The notes under the pieces are model-generated. The model saw only the letters and a program-made list of their open reading frames with translations. It ran no database searches and was not told where the DNA came from. A stretch of DNA of 18,554 nt from an uncultured Lachnospiraceae bacterium (lineage in GTDB: Bacteria; Bacillota; Clostridia; Lachnospirales; Lachnospiraceae). The DNA lies in NCBI GenBank assembly GCA_910587765.1, contig CAJUNR010000055.1:1-18554 (forward strand), written 5' to 3'. This document shows positions 1-8,100 of the stretch, piece by piece. Numbering within the stretch: position 1 is the first letter of the stretch; each line of letters begins with the position of its first letter. A program made the position numbers and the translations under genes.

Positions 1-244
1 CATTTTTGGCATTTTCAAAAATCGCCAGTATTATGCCGTGCAAAGGGGATAGAAAAATTTCCTCTCCCGTTTGGCAAATCCGCAGGTTGTCCGTGGAGGG
101 CGGACGAAAAGAAATTTTTATAAATCCCCGCCTGTTCCGGCTTGCGTAGTGTTGTAAGGAATGAGGGGGAATTTCCGCTTTATCTCACATGAACAAAGAA
201 ACATGGTACCTAATCTTCAGCATTTAAGTCCTCCAACGTAAAGT
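1..244. other. Gene-free left edge with a possible broken frame
   Basis: No intact gene is visible downstream of the penicillin-binding protein gene. On the minus strand a well-placed GGAGG (230-234) sits 6 nt before an ATG at 223-221. That frame runs only 12 codons to a TGA at 187-185, then stays open for 61 codons to the window edge. An AT-rich inverted repeat, AAAAATTT (53-60) and AAATTTTT (112-119), and a small GTCCG/CGGAC hairpin (89-105) lie here too. No T-tract terminator for the upstream operon could be found. The stretch may be a leader, a decayed gene or a dispersed non-coding element; the sequence does not decide between them. Confidence 0.3.
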
Positions 245-1708
245 CTAAGAATCTCCCTCATAATAAGCGTCAAAGATCCGCTTCGCGATCGGAACCGAAT
301 ACTGACTGCTCGAGCCCGCGCTCTCCACAAGAATACAGACGACCAGATCCGGCCTGTCCCCGGTCACATATCCCGCAAACCAGGCGTGGCTTTTGCTCTT
401 GTCACTGCTGTACTCGGCCGTCCCGGTCTTGCCGGACGCCGTATACGCGTCGCTCATGAGAGGACCTGCGGTTCCCTCCTCCACAACGGAACGCATGTAT
501 CCCTGCAGCGCCTCCGCCTCCTGAACACTCATCAGGCGGCCGTATTCGCTGACCGGATACCGCTCCACCAGCGTCTTGCCGGTGTAACTCTCCGTCCGGT
601 CGAGAAAGCGGGGAACCATCAGAATCCCGTCATTGGCGACGGCGGCCGTGATCATGGCCATATGCATCGGCGTGACCAGCGTCTCTCCCTGCCCGATGGC
701 CGTCATCATGTGCAGCGCCTCCGAGTCTGACTCTTTCAGGCGGAACGAGCTTTTGCTGTAGGGAAAGGAAAGCGGCAGTTCCGCATCGAACAAAAGCTGC
801 CCGGAAAGCTCCCGGAACGCACGGTCGTCCAGACTGCGCCCCATATCCGCGAACGCGCTGTTGCAGGACTGCGCATACGCCTGCCGCAGATCCAGCATTC
901 CGTGCCGCGTCCCATGATAACAACTGATGGAGGAATTACCGACCGGCACCTTTCCCTCGCACTGGAAACGGTAATCCTCCGCCTGAAACGAATGCTCCCT
1001 GAGGTATTCCAGAAGCGTGACGGTTTTGAACGTGGAACCGGGCGGATACAGCCCCTGCAGCGCCCGGTTCAGAAGAATACTGTCCGCGGATCCGGAAAGC
1101 CGGCCCCACTCCGAACGCACCAGTCCCGGATCGTAATCCGGTTTTGAGACCAGCGCGCGCACATTTCCCGTAGCCGCCTCCATCACCACCACGGCCCCCT
1201 TCTGATCGCCCAGCGCATCATGCGCCGCCGTCTGAAGCTTCACGTCCAGCGTCGTCACCAGACTGTCGCCGACATTTTTCTGTTCTTTCAGCTCGTTAAT
1301 AAATTTTTCCGTAAAATACGCGTTGGAAGTCAGAAGCTGAAAATTTCCCAGCTCCTCGATTCCGGTCTTCCCGTAATCGGAATACCCCAGCACATGCGCG
1401 AACGTGCAGTCAAAAGGATAATACCTCGTCTCCGTCCCGTCCTCCGACACCTTCGTGTAGGCAAGGACCTGCCCGTCGGAAGCGAGAATATTTCCCCGGA
1501 TCACCCGCTTTTCAAACGTCTCCAGTCTCGCGTTGTAGGGGTTGTTGATAGTACCCCGGCTTTCCGCTGCCTGGAAATGCACCAGATATCCGATCATCAG
1601 CACAAAGAGGCCGGTAAACAAAAGCAGGATGTTCGTATACTCTCTGCTGTCAGGCCTTTTTCCCGTTTTTTTCTGATTTTTCTTTTTTTGCGTCTTTTTC
1701 TTTTCCAT
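245..1708 (-). CDS. Class B penicillin-binding protein (peptidoglycan D,D-transpeptidase, PbpA/FtsI type)
   Basis: A 487-residue membrane-anchored transpeptidase that would cross-link peptidoglycan stem peptides outside the cytoplasmic membrane. A very Lys-rich cytoplasmic head (about 1-20) precedes one membrane segment (about 26-44). The penicillin-binding domain shows the three active-site motifs: STFK (Ser225-Lys228, catalytic Ser225), SCN (281-283) and KTGT (427-430). The length resembles the short PbpA class rather than the roughly 600-700-residue FtsI/MrdA proteins. The ATG at 1708 has a GAGGTG ribosome site about 8 nt upstream. Its first 59 nt overlap the end of the SEDS glycosyltransferase gene, the usual partner of a class B PBP, so the two probably form one synthase complex and are translationally coupled. 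Whether they act in elongation, division or sporulation cannot be told from sequence alone. Confidence 0.93.
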   Translation of the reverse strand: MEKKKTQKKKNQKKTGKRPDSREYTNILLLFTGLFVLMIGYLVHFQAAESRGTINNPYNARLETFEKRVIRGNILASDGQVLAYTKVSEDGTETRYYPFDCTFAHVLGYSDYGKTGIEELGNFQLLTSNAYFTEKFINELKEQKNVGDSLVTTLDVKLQTAAHDALGDQKGAVVVMEAATGNVRALVSKPDYDPGLVRSEWGRLSGSADSILLNRALQGLYPPGSTFKTVTLLEYLREHSFQAEDYRFQCEGKVPVGNSSISCYHGTRHGMLDLRQAYAQSCNSAFADMGRSLDDRAFRELSGQLLFDAELPLSFPYSKSSFRLKESDSEALHMMTAIGQGETLVTPMHMAMITAAVANDGILMVPRFLDRTESYTGKTLVERYPVSEYGRLMSVQEAEALQGYMRSVVEEGTAGPLMSDAYTASGKTGTAEYSSDKSKSHAWFAGYVTGDRPDLVVCILVESAGSSSQYSVPIAKRIFDAYYEGDS

Positions 1709-3017
1709 TTCCGGTCACCTCATCACCGCGTTTGAGATACATTCCCTGTATCACTGCCCACACCGCGAACATGCTGAGCAGCGAACTCCCGCCGTAGCTG
1801 ATAAACGGCAGCGTCACTCCGGTGGAGGGGATGAAACGAACCACTCCGCCGATAGAGAGAAACGTCTGGAAAATCACCAGCGTCCCCAGCCCCGCGGCCA
1901 CCAGCTTATAATAAGCGTCTTTCAGGCACATGGCTATATTCAGTATCATATAAAAACTGCACAGATAGACGAAAATCAGGAAGACAGCAAAGAGAAGTCC
2001 GAACTCCTCCGAGATGGCCGCGAAGATAAAATCCTCTTCCACGACCGGAATCTTATACGGCATCCCCTGCCCCAAACCCAGTCCGAACCAGCTTCCGGTC
2101 CCTATGGCGAACAGCGACTGCGTGATCTGATACCCCTCTTTCTCGATCACGGAGAACGGATCGCTCCATGCCAGCACGCGGGTCTGCACATGGGAAAACA
2201 TCTTCCAGGCCAGATACGCCGCCCCGCTTCCGGACAGAAGTCCCGCCAGAAAATACAGCGGCTGTTTCGTTGCGATATAAAGCATAACCAGATAAACCAC
2301 GAAGAAAATCAGCGCTCCGCCCAGATCCCGCGAGAGCACCAGGACCAGCACATGGGCCGCGGCCGCGCAGGTGGCGGTCACCACCCGACGGAAATCCTGC
2401 GCTTCATGGAGCGCGCCCGCCACAAAGAACACGAACAGAATCTTCACAAACTCGGAAGGCTGAAAGGTAATATCATGTATGGTAATGGCAAGCTTTGCCC
2501 CGTAACTCAACTGTCCCGCGATCAATACCGCCGTCAGAAAACCGAAGCCCGCGATTCCGTACCACCGATAATATCCTCTCAGCTTTCCGGCGGATTTGCG
2601 GATGATCCACGGAATCAGGAACGTAAGCCCCGCCGCCAGCACCGCCAACTCAAACTGTCTGGAAGCCCGGTCAAACGACAGCCGCGCAAGCATCACAAAG
2701 CCCACGCTCAGAAGTACCAGCAGATTATGGTTCAGCAGATGATCCGCACCGGGATAGATCACATGCTGAAGCGTCAGAAACACCGCGAAAAACACCATCT
2801 GCGCCCCGCAGAAATAAGCGATCTTTTCATTCCCGGTATTCAGATACAGAATCAGGTTCGCCATCAGATGCATGCCGAACAGAAGAAAATCCTGCTGCCA
2901 CAGCGCAGCTCTCTTTTCCTCTCCGGGTTTTCGCACCAGTTGAAAACCGGTCAGCGCATATAATGCCAGAAACAGGACAATGGCATATTTGGACAGTTCG
3001 GTAATGACATTCACCAT
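1650..3017 (-). CDS. SEDS-family peptidoglycan glycosyltransferase (FtsW/RodA/SpoVE)
   Basis: A polytopic membrane protein of 455 residues that should polymerise lipid II into glycan strands together with the class B PBP encoded next. Family motifs seen: FQPSEFVKI (about 185-193), RDLGGAL (about 230-236), AISEEFG (about 334-340) and the SEDS signature GVTLPFISYGGSS (about 400-412). The C-terminal tail is short, cytoplasmic and strongly Lys/Glu-rich. I chose the ATG at 3017, one base after the TAA of the U32 gene, which implies tight coupling. A GTG at 3059 in the same frame would add 14 residues inside the U32 gene and is less likely. FtsW, RodA and SpoVE cannot be separated here, so no symbol is given. 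Confidence 0.92.
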   Translation of the reverse strand: MVNVITELSKYAIVLFLALYALTGFQLVRKPGEEKRAALWQQDFLLFGMHLMANLILYLNTGNEKIAYFCGAQMVFFAVFLTLQHVIYPGADHLLNHNLLVLLSVGFVMLARLSFDRASRQFELAVLAAGLTFLIPWIIRKSAGKLRGYYRWYGIAGFGFLTAVLIAGQLSYGAKLAITIHDITFQPSEFVKILFVFFVAGALHEAQDFRRVVTATCAAAAHVLVLVLSRDLGGALIFFVVYLVMLYIATKQPLYFLAGLLSGSGAAYLAWKMFSHVQTRVLAWSDPFSVIEKEGYQITQSLFAIGTGSWFGLGLGQGMPYKIPVVEEDFIFAAISEEFGLLFAVFLIFVYLCSFYMILNIAMCLKDAYYKLVAAGLGTLVIFQTFLSIGGVVRFIPSTGVTLPFISYGGSSLLSMFAVWAVIQGMYLKRGDEVTGNGKEKDAKKEKSEKNGKKA

Positions 3018-3018
3018 A

Positions 3019-5253
3019 TTATTCCACGCCCCGCTTCCTGTGTCCTCTCGTAAAATCACCGTCCGGTCTGCTCCGCTTTACCAGTTGTTCCAGAACCTTC
3101 CGCACCTCTCCGGCGTCCTCCGTCGTGAACATCACCCGAAAAATTCCGGCGTGAAACTCTCCCGGTCCGTCCAATTGATCAAGAAGGTATAACGGCCGGC
3201 TGTTGTAGATCACATTGTAGCAGTCCCGGCAGCAGTTCTTCACCGGAAAGAGATTCTGATACCGGTCCCTCAGCATCCACAGCTCCGTCTTCCGGCGGCA
3301 GCGGTCCAGCGTTTTGTGCAGGCAGCCCGCCGTCACCATCATCGGATATCTTCCGTAGACGATCTGTATGCTGTCATCGCAGGCGGTCTCTCTCAATTCC
3401 CGGCCGTTCAGCTCCAGCGGCGCCGTTACAAACCGGACGCCCTTTTCCTTCCAGAAGCCGCGGCTGCGGCGGTTAAAAGTATAGACGTTGTGATCGGAAA
3501 TCAGGTCGCCCTCAAAGCCGGACGAACGCAGAAATTCATACTCTTCCAGATTGCGGAATACGTAGCCGTCCGCCGGAAGCGAGAGCCACCGGTCTTTTCT
3601 ATTTTCATACCGCTCGGCAGTCTTCATCCGGAAAATCACCGGCAGCGCTGCGTACGCCTTCAGCCCCTTTTCACGGATGCGGCAGACTGCTTCCTCCAGT
3701 TCTTCCTCCATGCTCTCCGCGTCCACGTATACCGCGCCGAACGAAAGTCCGCTTTTTTCCTTCAGATACTCCGCCCGCTCCAGTACTTCCCGGAGCTGTT
3801 CCCCTGTCTCTACCGAGATATGGAGCGCCCGTGCTGCGCCCGCCGGACCGACGCCAAAGGATTCGCTCCCGCGGCCGTTTGCTCTCATGGCTGTTTCCGC
3901 CGGGCCTGTCCGCCAAAAAGACTGCACCAGACGCTCCTGCAGCTTTGAAAACGCGTCTCTTCGGAGCTGATTGACAGCCTGCACCGGGACAAACAGCGGC
4001 CCCTGGAGCCGCACCTCAAGCTCTGCCCACTCAAAAGGAGTATTGCCGGTCTTCCCAAGCTGTTTCTCAAACTGAGACGCCTCCATGGGACGGTTCTTCG
4101 GAACCTGCGGACATTCTCCGTACACGGTCACGCCCTCCGTCCCCGCGCCGCGGTCTCCGCCGGTTTTCGCAGGCGCAAGCTCCAGTCTCATCGGTCTGCC
4201 CGCTTCCGCGTACAGGACGCCGGAAATCGGAAGCTTTTTCTCCGTCTCCACGTATTCGCGGCGAAGCGCCTGCAGCCGTTCCTCATAGGCTTTTTTCTCC
4301 CGCGCATCCGGTTTCCTGCCCGCAAGCGCCATCAACTCCCTGCCGTTGTGCCGCTCATAGTATCCCCGGGAAAAGCCGTCCCGGTTAAAGAGCAGCAGCA
4401 GTTCTTTTCTGTCCGCCTCCGACACTCGGTAGTCCTTTTCCCCATACTGCAGATAACGATCCACATATTTTCGGTAGATGCGGACAACGCCCGCCACATA
4501 TTCCGGACGTTTCATCCGCCCCTCGATCTTCAGGGAACAGACACCCGCCCGGGCAATCTGCGGAAGAAGGTCAATGGCGCACAGATCTTTGGGACTCAGC
4601 AGCGTACCTTCTCCCCCGGAGACCGGCTTTCGTCCCGCCAGCGCTTCGTAGGACAGGCGGCAGGGCTGCGCGCAGCGCCCCCGGTTTCCGCTTCTCCCTC
4701 CCAGAATGCTGCTGAACAGGCACTGGCCGGAATAGCAGTAACAGAGCGCGCCGTGCACAAAACACTCGATCTCCAGACCGGAAGCCCGGCGGATCTCCGA
4801 CAGTTCCGCAAGGGACAGTTCCCTTGCGGGCACGATGCGCCGGACGCCTTCCCGCTCCAGCAGCCTGGCGCCTCCCGCTCCGCACACGGTCATCTGGGTG
4901 CTGGCGTGGACAGGCAGATCCGGAAACCACTCCCGAACCGCCCGGAGAACGCCCACATCCTGCACGATCACCGCATCCAGTCCGTGCTCGTAACACGGAC
5001 GGAGATATTCGTATAATTCCTGTTCCAGCTCCCGCTCCTTCAGCAGCGTATTGACGGTCAAATACAGCTTCACGCCGTAAAAATGCGCGTAGTCTATCGC
5101 CTCCGTAAGCGCGCCGCCCTCCGGATTGTCCGCGTAGGCCCGCGCTCCGAAACGGCCGCCTCCCATATAGGCCGCGTCCGCGCCCGCACATACCGCCGCT
5201 TTCAGACTCTCGAACGAGCCTGCAGGGGCCAGTAATTCCAGTCTGTTCTCCAT
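3019..5253 (-). CDS. U32 family protein with DUF3656 region (RlhA/TrhP-like RNA hydroxylation family)
   Basis: A 744-residue protein. The N-terminal U32 domain starts with the typical ENRLELLAPAGS. It carries the U32 signature around residues 163-198, with cysteines at about 164, 171, 173, 178, 194 and 198 that include likely iron-sulfur ligands. A central DUF3656-like region follows (to about 455, with KTGNTPFEW and NQLRRDAF). The C-terminal third, about 270 residues, has a second Cys-rich patch (NCCRDCYN). Although named peptidases, characterised U32 members with this layout (E. coli RlhA, TrhP) hydroxylate 23S rRNA or tRNA bases, and I infer an RNA-modification role. The start is the ATG at 5253, just before ENRLELLAP. 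An upstream in-frame ATG at 5307 would place coding sequence inside a strong hairpin. It sits between the zapA-like and SEDS genes. Confidence 0.88.
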   Translation of the reverse strand: MENRLELLAPAGSFESLKAAVCAGADAAYMGGGRFGARAYADNPEGGALTEAIDYAHFYGVKLYLTVNTLLKERELEQELYEYLRPCYEHGLDAVIVQDVGVLRAVREWFPDLPVHASTQMTVCGAGGARLLEREGVRRIVPARELSLAELSEIRRASGLEIECFVHGALCYCYSGQCLFSSILGGRSGNRGRCAQPCRLSYEALAGRKPVSGGEGTLLSPKDLCAIDLLPQIARAGVCSLKIEGRMKRPEYVAGVVRIYRKYVDRYLQYGEKDYRVSEADRKELLLLFNRDGFSRGYYERHNGRELMALAGRKPDAREKKAYEERLQALRREYVETEKKLPISGVLYAEAGRPMRLELAPAKTGGDRGAGTEGVTVYGECPQVPKNRPMEASQFEKQLGKTGNTPFEWAELEVRLQGPLFVPVQAVNQLRRDAFSKLQERLVQSFWRTGPAETAMRANGRGSESFGVGPAGAARALHISVETGEQLREVLERAEYLKEKSGLSFGAVYVDAESMEEELEEAVCRIREKGLKAYAALPVIFRMKTAERYENRKDRWLSLPADGYVFRNLEEYEFLRSSGFEGDLISDHNVYTFNRRSRGFWKEKGVRFVTAPLELNGRELRETACDDSIQIVYGRYPMMVTAGCLHKTLDRCRRKTELWMLRDRYQNLFPVKNCCRDCYNVIYNSRPLYLLDQLDGPGEFHAGIFRVMFTTEDAGEVRKVLEQLVKRSRPDGDFTRGHRKRGVE

Positions 5254-5297
5254 GCTCTCTCTGCTCCATACATCCGACGGGGCTGCTGCAAAAAATA

Positions 5298-5330
5298 CTC
5301 CGGACAAATTCTTCAGTCTGTCATCCGGAG
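5298..5330 (-). terminator. Hairpin plus T-tract between the zapA-like and U32 genes (possible attenuator)
   Basis: On the minus strand CTCCGGA (5330-5324) pairs with TCCGGAG (5304-5298) and is followed by TATTTTTT, the form of an intrinsic terminator, though the loop is long (19 nt). It lies inside a larger 12-bp inverted repeat, GGGGCTGCTGCA (5279-5290) with TGCGGCAGCCCC (5338-5349, one G-U). It could partly terminate transcription after the zapA-like gene and so set lower expression of the three genes that follow. Confidence 0.5.
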
Positions 5331-5384
5331 CCGTGTTTGCGGCAGCCCCTTTTGTATCTGTCTGTAATTCTCGTCTTTCCTTAT

Positions 5385-5813
5385 CTAAAGTCTCTGCTCC
5401 GGCTTGTAAAGCCGTCTCCCGGAAGCCGACTTCGCATGCTGTTCCTGACGCTTCTGCTCCCTCGAAAGCCTGTCCTCAAGTTCCTGAATCTGCGCCATCA
5501 GCCGCTCTCTCTCCATCCTGGCGTCAATCAGGTCATGCTTCAGGCCGTAAATCTCCCGGTCCTTCTGCTCCGCCTGCTGCTGCAGCTCTTCCCGCGCCGC
5601 GTCCGCCTTGAAGTAAACGTCCGCAAGATTCATATTTTTCAGAAGCTGCTTTTCGTCCTGAGAAAGTATGCCGTAATTCTCCGTCCGGGAAATCTGCTCT
5701 TCCATCTCGTTCAGATACGTGGCAACCCTGTGAAGGTAGTCGGTGCTCTCGTAACCGCTAATCATATATATTTTTCCGTTTATCAGTACTTCCGCCGTAT
5801 TTTTCTTTGCCAT
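5385..5813 (-). CDS. zapA: ZapA-like cell division protein with long coiled-coil tail
   Basis: A 142-residue cytoplasmic protein. Residues 1-60 match the ZapA pattern: a short beta-hairpin with VLINGKIYMISG, then YLHRVATYLNEMEEQI. ZapA promotes bundling of FtsZ filaments at the division site. The rest (about 60-130) is highly charged with heptad-like spacing, predicting a coiled coil much longer than that of the B. subtilis protein (85 residues). The start is the ATG at 5813 with GGGGGATC upstream; an in-frame ATG 7 codons earlier lacks a comparable ribosome site. It has its own promoter (5852-5880) and is the first gene of an envelope and division operon, which supports the assignment. Confidence 0.82.
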   Translation of the reverse strand: MAKKNTAEVLINGKIYMISGYESTDYLHRVATYLNEMEEQISRTENYGILSQDEKQLLKNMNLADVYFKADAAREELQQQAEQKDREIYGLKHDLIDARMERERLMAQIQELEDRLSREQKRQEQHAKSASGRRLYKPEQRL

Positions 5814-5851
5814 AAATAGATCCCCCGTCCGCACACATGCCTATATGCAAC

Positions 5852-5880
5852 ATTATAGCGGACTTAGCCGGGGAGCGCAA
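5852..5880 (-). promoter_or_regulatory. Sigma-A promoter for the zapA-like operon
   Basis: Minus-strand TTGCGC (5880-5875), a 17-nt spacer and a perfect TATAAT (5857-5852). The -35 box lies inside the 3' end of ruvB and the -10 box spans the gap after the ruvB stop codon. It would allow the zapA-like operon to be expressed independently of ruvAB. Confidence 0.7.
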
Positions 5881-6865
5881 TCCCCAAATGGACATAAGAC
5901 TGTTCCGTCGCCATCCGGCCGCGGGCGGTGCGGTTCAGAAAGCCGTTCTGAATCAGATAGGGCTCATAGACGTCCTCCAGCGTTCCGGCGTCCTCTCCGA
6001 GGGAAGCGGCAAGCGTGTCGAGCCCCACCGGTCCCCCGGCAAACTTCTCTATGATGGTTCGGAGAATCCGGCGGTCCGACTGGTCCAGCCCGTGACGGTC
6101 CACCTCCAGAAGATCCAGAGCGAAGGCCGCCACCTCGCTGGTAATCCTCCCGTCGTATTTTACCTGCGCGAAATCACGGACCCGCTTCAGCAGCCGGTTC
6201 GCAAGCCGGGGCGTCCCTCTGGAACGGCGCGCAAGCTCCTCTGCCCCCTCCGGGTCGATCTCAACCTCCAGCACGTTCGCGGAACGCAGAATAATCGTCG
6301 TCAGCTCCCGCACCGTATAATATTCCAGATGATGCACGACTCCGAAACGATCCCTAAGCGGCGCGGTCAGAAGGCCGGCGCGGGTAGTCGCTCCCACCAG
6401 CGTAAACCGGGGCAGATCCAGGCGGATGCTCCTCGCCGAAGCGCCCTTTCCGATCATGATGTCGATCGCGTAGTCCTCCATGGCCGGATACAGAACCTCC
6501 TCCACCTGACGGTTCAGCCGGTGGATCTCGTCCACAAACAGCACGTCCCCTTCCTGCAGGCCGTTTAAAACCGCCGCAAGCTCGCCGGGCCGCTCGATCG
6601 CCGGACCGCTCGTCACTTTCATATGACTGCCCATCTCATTGGCAATGATCCCTGCCAGAGTCGTCTTGCCCAGTCCCGGAGGCCCGTAGAAAAGTACATG
6701 GTCCAGAGCTTCTCCTCTGGACTTCGCCGCTTCTATATAAACCTTCAGATTACTCTTCGCCTTCTCCTGGCCGATGTATTCGGAAAGACTCCGGGGGCGG
6801 AGACTTCCCTCCATGCGGACATCTTCTTCTGCCGCGTCTGTTGTTATGATTCGCCGGTTGTTCAT
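5864..6865 (-). CDS. ruvB: Holliday junction branch migration DNA helicase RuvB
   Basis: A 333-residue AAA+ ATPase that forms hexameric motors on either side of RuvA and drives Holliday junction branch migration in recombinational repair. Visible features: Walker A GPPGLGKT (61-68), Walker B with DEIH (112-115), the family stretch GATTRAGLLTAPLRDRFG (158-175) containing the sensor/arginine-finger region, and a C-terminal winged-helix domain ending in the FLNRTARGR-type motif. The length is normal for RuvB. The ATG at 6865 has AGAGGG upstream. It follows ruvA by 87 nt and is co-oriented, the usual ruvAB arrangement. ruvC is not nearby, as is common in Firmicutes. Confidence 0.98.
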   Translation of the reverse strand: MNNRRIITTDAAEEDVRMEGSLRPRSLSEYIGQEKAKSNLKVYIEAAKSRGEALDHVLFYGPPGLGKTTLAGIIANEMGSHMKVTSGPAIERPGELAAVLNGLQEGDVLFVDEIHRLNRQVEEVLYPAMEDYAIDIMIGKGASARSIRLDLPRFTLVGATTRAGLLTAPLRDRFGVVHHLEYYTVRELTTIILRSANVLEVEIDPEGAEELARRSRGTPRLANRLLKRVRDFAQVKYDGRITSEVAAFALDLLEVDRHGLDQSDRRILRTIIEKFAGGPVGLDTLAASLGEDAGTLEDVYEPYLIQNGFLNRTARGRMATEQSYVHLGIALPG

Positions 6866-6952
6866 ATTCGGAACCCTCTATCCTGTCTCTGTGATTGATC
6901 GGACCTCTGACTGTCCGCGCAGCCGCCGATCGGAATCTGCATTCGCGTTTCC

Positions 6953-7570
6953 CTAAAATGCCATCCGTTTGAGCGCCTCTTTCAGAAGCGTCTCCACATC
7001 CATGCTTTCTGCGGATTCTACGGAGCGCACCGCCCGCAGAGCCTCGGTACTGCCGTAGCCTAGCGCCACCAGCGCCGCCGCCGCGTCCTGCACCGACTGG
7101 CTGCCGGCCGCCGCGCCCTCATCAGGCAGTTCCGGATCCGCGCCGATTTTCCGCGCAAGAACCTCCTCCGCATCCAGCCGGTCCTTCAGCTCCAGTATAA
7201 TCTTCTGCGCCGTCTTGACGCCGATCCCGGGCGTCCTCGCGATCCGCTTCGCGTCGTCGGCCAGAATCGCAAATCTCAGATCATCCGCACCCAGCACCGA
7301 GAGAATGCCAAGTCCCGCCTTGGGACCTACGCCGTTGACGCCGGTCAGCATCCGGAACATGCGCAGATCGTCTTCCGTCCGGAATCCAAACAGAACGACC
7401 GCGTCTTCCCTGACCTGCATATACGTATAAAGTTTCACCGTCCGGCCGGTTCCTTCAAGCATGGACAACGTCTGTCCCGGAACCAGCACCTCATAACCAA
7501 CCCCGTTGACATCCAATATCACGCTGTTCTCCGTCAGGCCGGCAATCTCTCCTCTTAAAAATGCTATCAT
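6953..7570 (-). CDS. ruvA: Holliday junction branch migration protein RuvA
   Basis: A 205-residue protein of normal length that binds the four-way junction and loads RuvB. The OB-fold domain occupies about residues 1-62 (MIAFLRGEI; VNGVGYEV). Two helix-hairpin-helix motifs follow: LTGVNGVGPKAGLGIL (75-90) and TPGIGVKTAQKIILELKD (113-130). A flexible, Ala-rich linker leads to the RuvB-binding domain III (about 160-205; ALVALGYGSTEA). The ATG at 7570 opens directly on the conserved MIAFLRG and has GAAGAGGA upstream; a start at 7615 would add 15 residues atypical of the family. A promoter lies at 7611-7639. Confidence 0.98.
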   Translation of the reverse strand: MIAFLRGEIAGLTENSVILDVNGVGYEVLVPGQTLSMLEGTGRTVKLYTYMQVREDAVVLFGFRTEDDLRMFRMLTGVNGVGPKAGLGILSVLGADDLRFAILADDAKRIARTPGIGVKTAQKIILELKDRLDAEEVLARKIGADPELPDEGAAAGSQSVQDAAAALVALGYGSTEALRAVRSVESAESMDVETLLKEALKRMAF

Positions 7571-7610
7571 ATCATCCGTATCCTCTTCCGAACCCATTAT
7601 GTGCAGAACC

Positions 7611-7639
7611 ATCATACCACGCCTGCTTCAAAAATGCAA
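7611..7639 (-). promoter_or_regulatory. Sigma-A promoter for ruvAB
   Basis: Minus-strand TTGCAT (7639-7634), a 17-nt spacer and TATGAT (7616-7611), located in the 90-nt gap after the NusG-domain-II gene. It predicts a transcript starting about 30-35 nt before the ruvA ATG at 7570. Confidence 0.7.
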
Positions 7640-7660
7640 CCATATGTTCGGTTTTTGGTC

Positions 7661-7987
7661 TTATTCTTCACAAATTTCCACCGTGACCCGGTTGGGCATA
7701 CAAACGATCATCTCGCGCACATTTTTTATGGGGGCCGAATGTACGCAGATCTGATCCGGACAGTCCCCGTAAATCATCCGCGCTTCCCCGCCGGTAATTT
7801 CCAGCCTGTTCGTTTCGTTGACCGCAATCACCTGTTCCTGCTCCAGACGGTAACGTCCGTATTCCTTCCCGTCCACCCGAACGACCGCATATCTGCCCCG
7901 CGTTCCTGTTCCGTAAATCAGAAAACCGGACAGACAGAGGAACAGCACAAGAACCGCCGCCAGCATCCGGTCATTTCTTTTTTTCAC
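7661..7987 (-). CDS. Membrane-anchored NusG domain II-containing protein
   Basis: A 108-residue protein with an N-terminal membrane segment (about 8-27) and an extracytoplasmic domain that matches the stand-alone NusG domain II family (Pfam PF07009). Family hallmarks are the YGDCPDQICVHSAPIK block with Cys76 and Cys81, and the INNP/PNR-like turn (MPNRVTVEI). Two more cysteines occur at 96 and 106. The molecular role of this family is not established; it is not the transcription factor NusG, which has an N-terminal NGN domain that is absent here. The start is a GTG at 7987 preceded by GAGGAAAG. It has its own promoter (8031-8059) and precedes ruvA by 90 nt. In other Clostridia such genes often accompany redox or isoprenoid genes, but none is seen here. 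Confidence 0.85.
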   Translation of the reverse strand: MKKRNDRMLAAVLVLFLCLSGFLIYGTGTRGRYAVVRVDGKEYGRYRLEQEQVIAVNETNRLEITGGEARMIYGDCPDQICVHSAPIKNVREMIVCMPNRVTVEICEE

Positions 7988-8030
7988 AATTCTTTCCTCA
8001 TTTCATCCGCACAGCGTCTTTCCTCTGTCC

Positions 8031-8059
8031 AGTATACTCTCCCGCCGCCATGATTTCAA
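8031..8059 (-). promoter_or_regulatory. Sigma-A promoter for the NusG-domain-II gene
   Basis: Minus-strand TTGAAA (8059-8054), a 17-nt spacer and TATACT (8036-8031), about 44 nt upstream of the GTG start codon at 7987. Confidence 0.68.
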
Positions 8060-8100
8060 GACCGGCTGCTACTGTTCAGATTTATACCGCCCGGACGCCC

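Noticed and set aside
7661..7987. Transcription elongation factor NusG
   Set aside because: The protein is only 108 residues, has a membrane anchor and lacks the NGN domain; only the domain II-like family fits.
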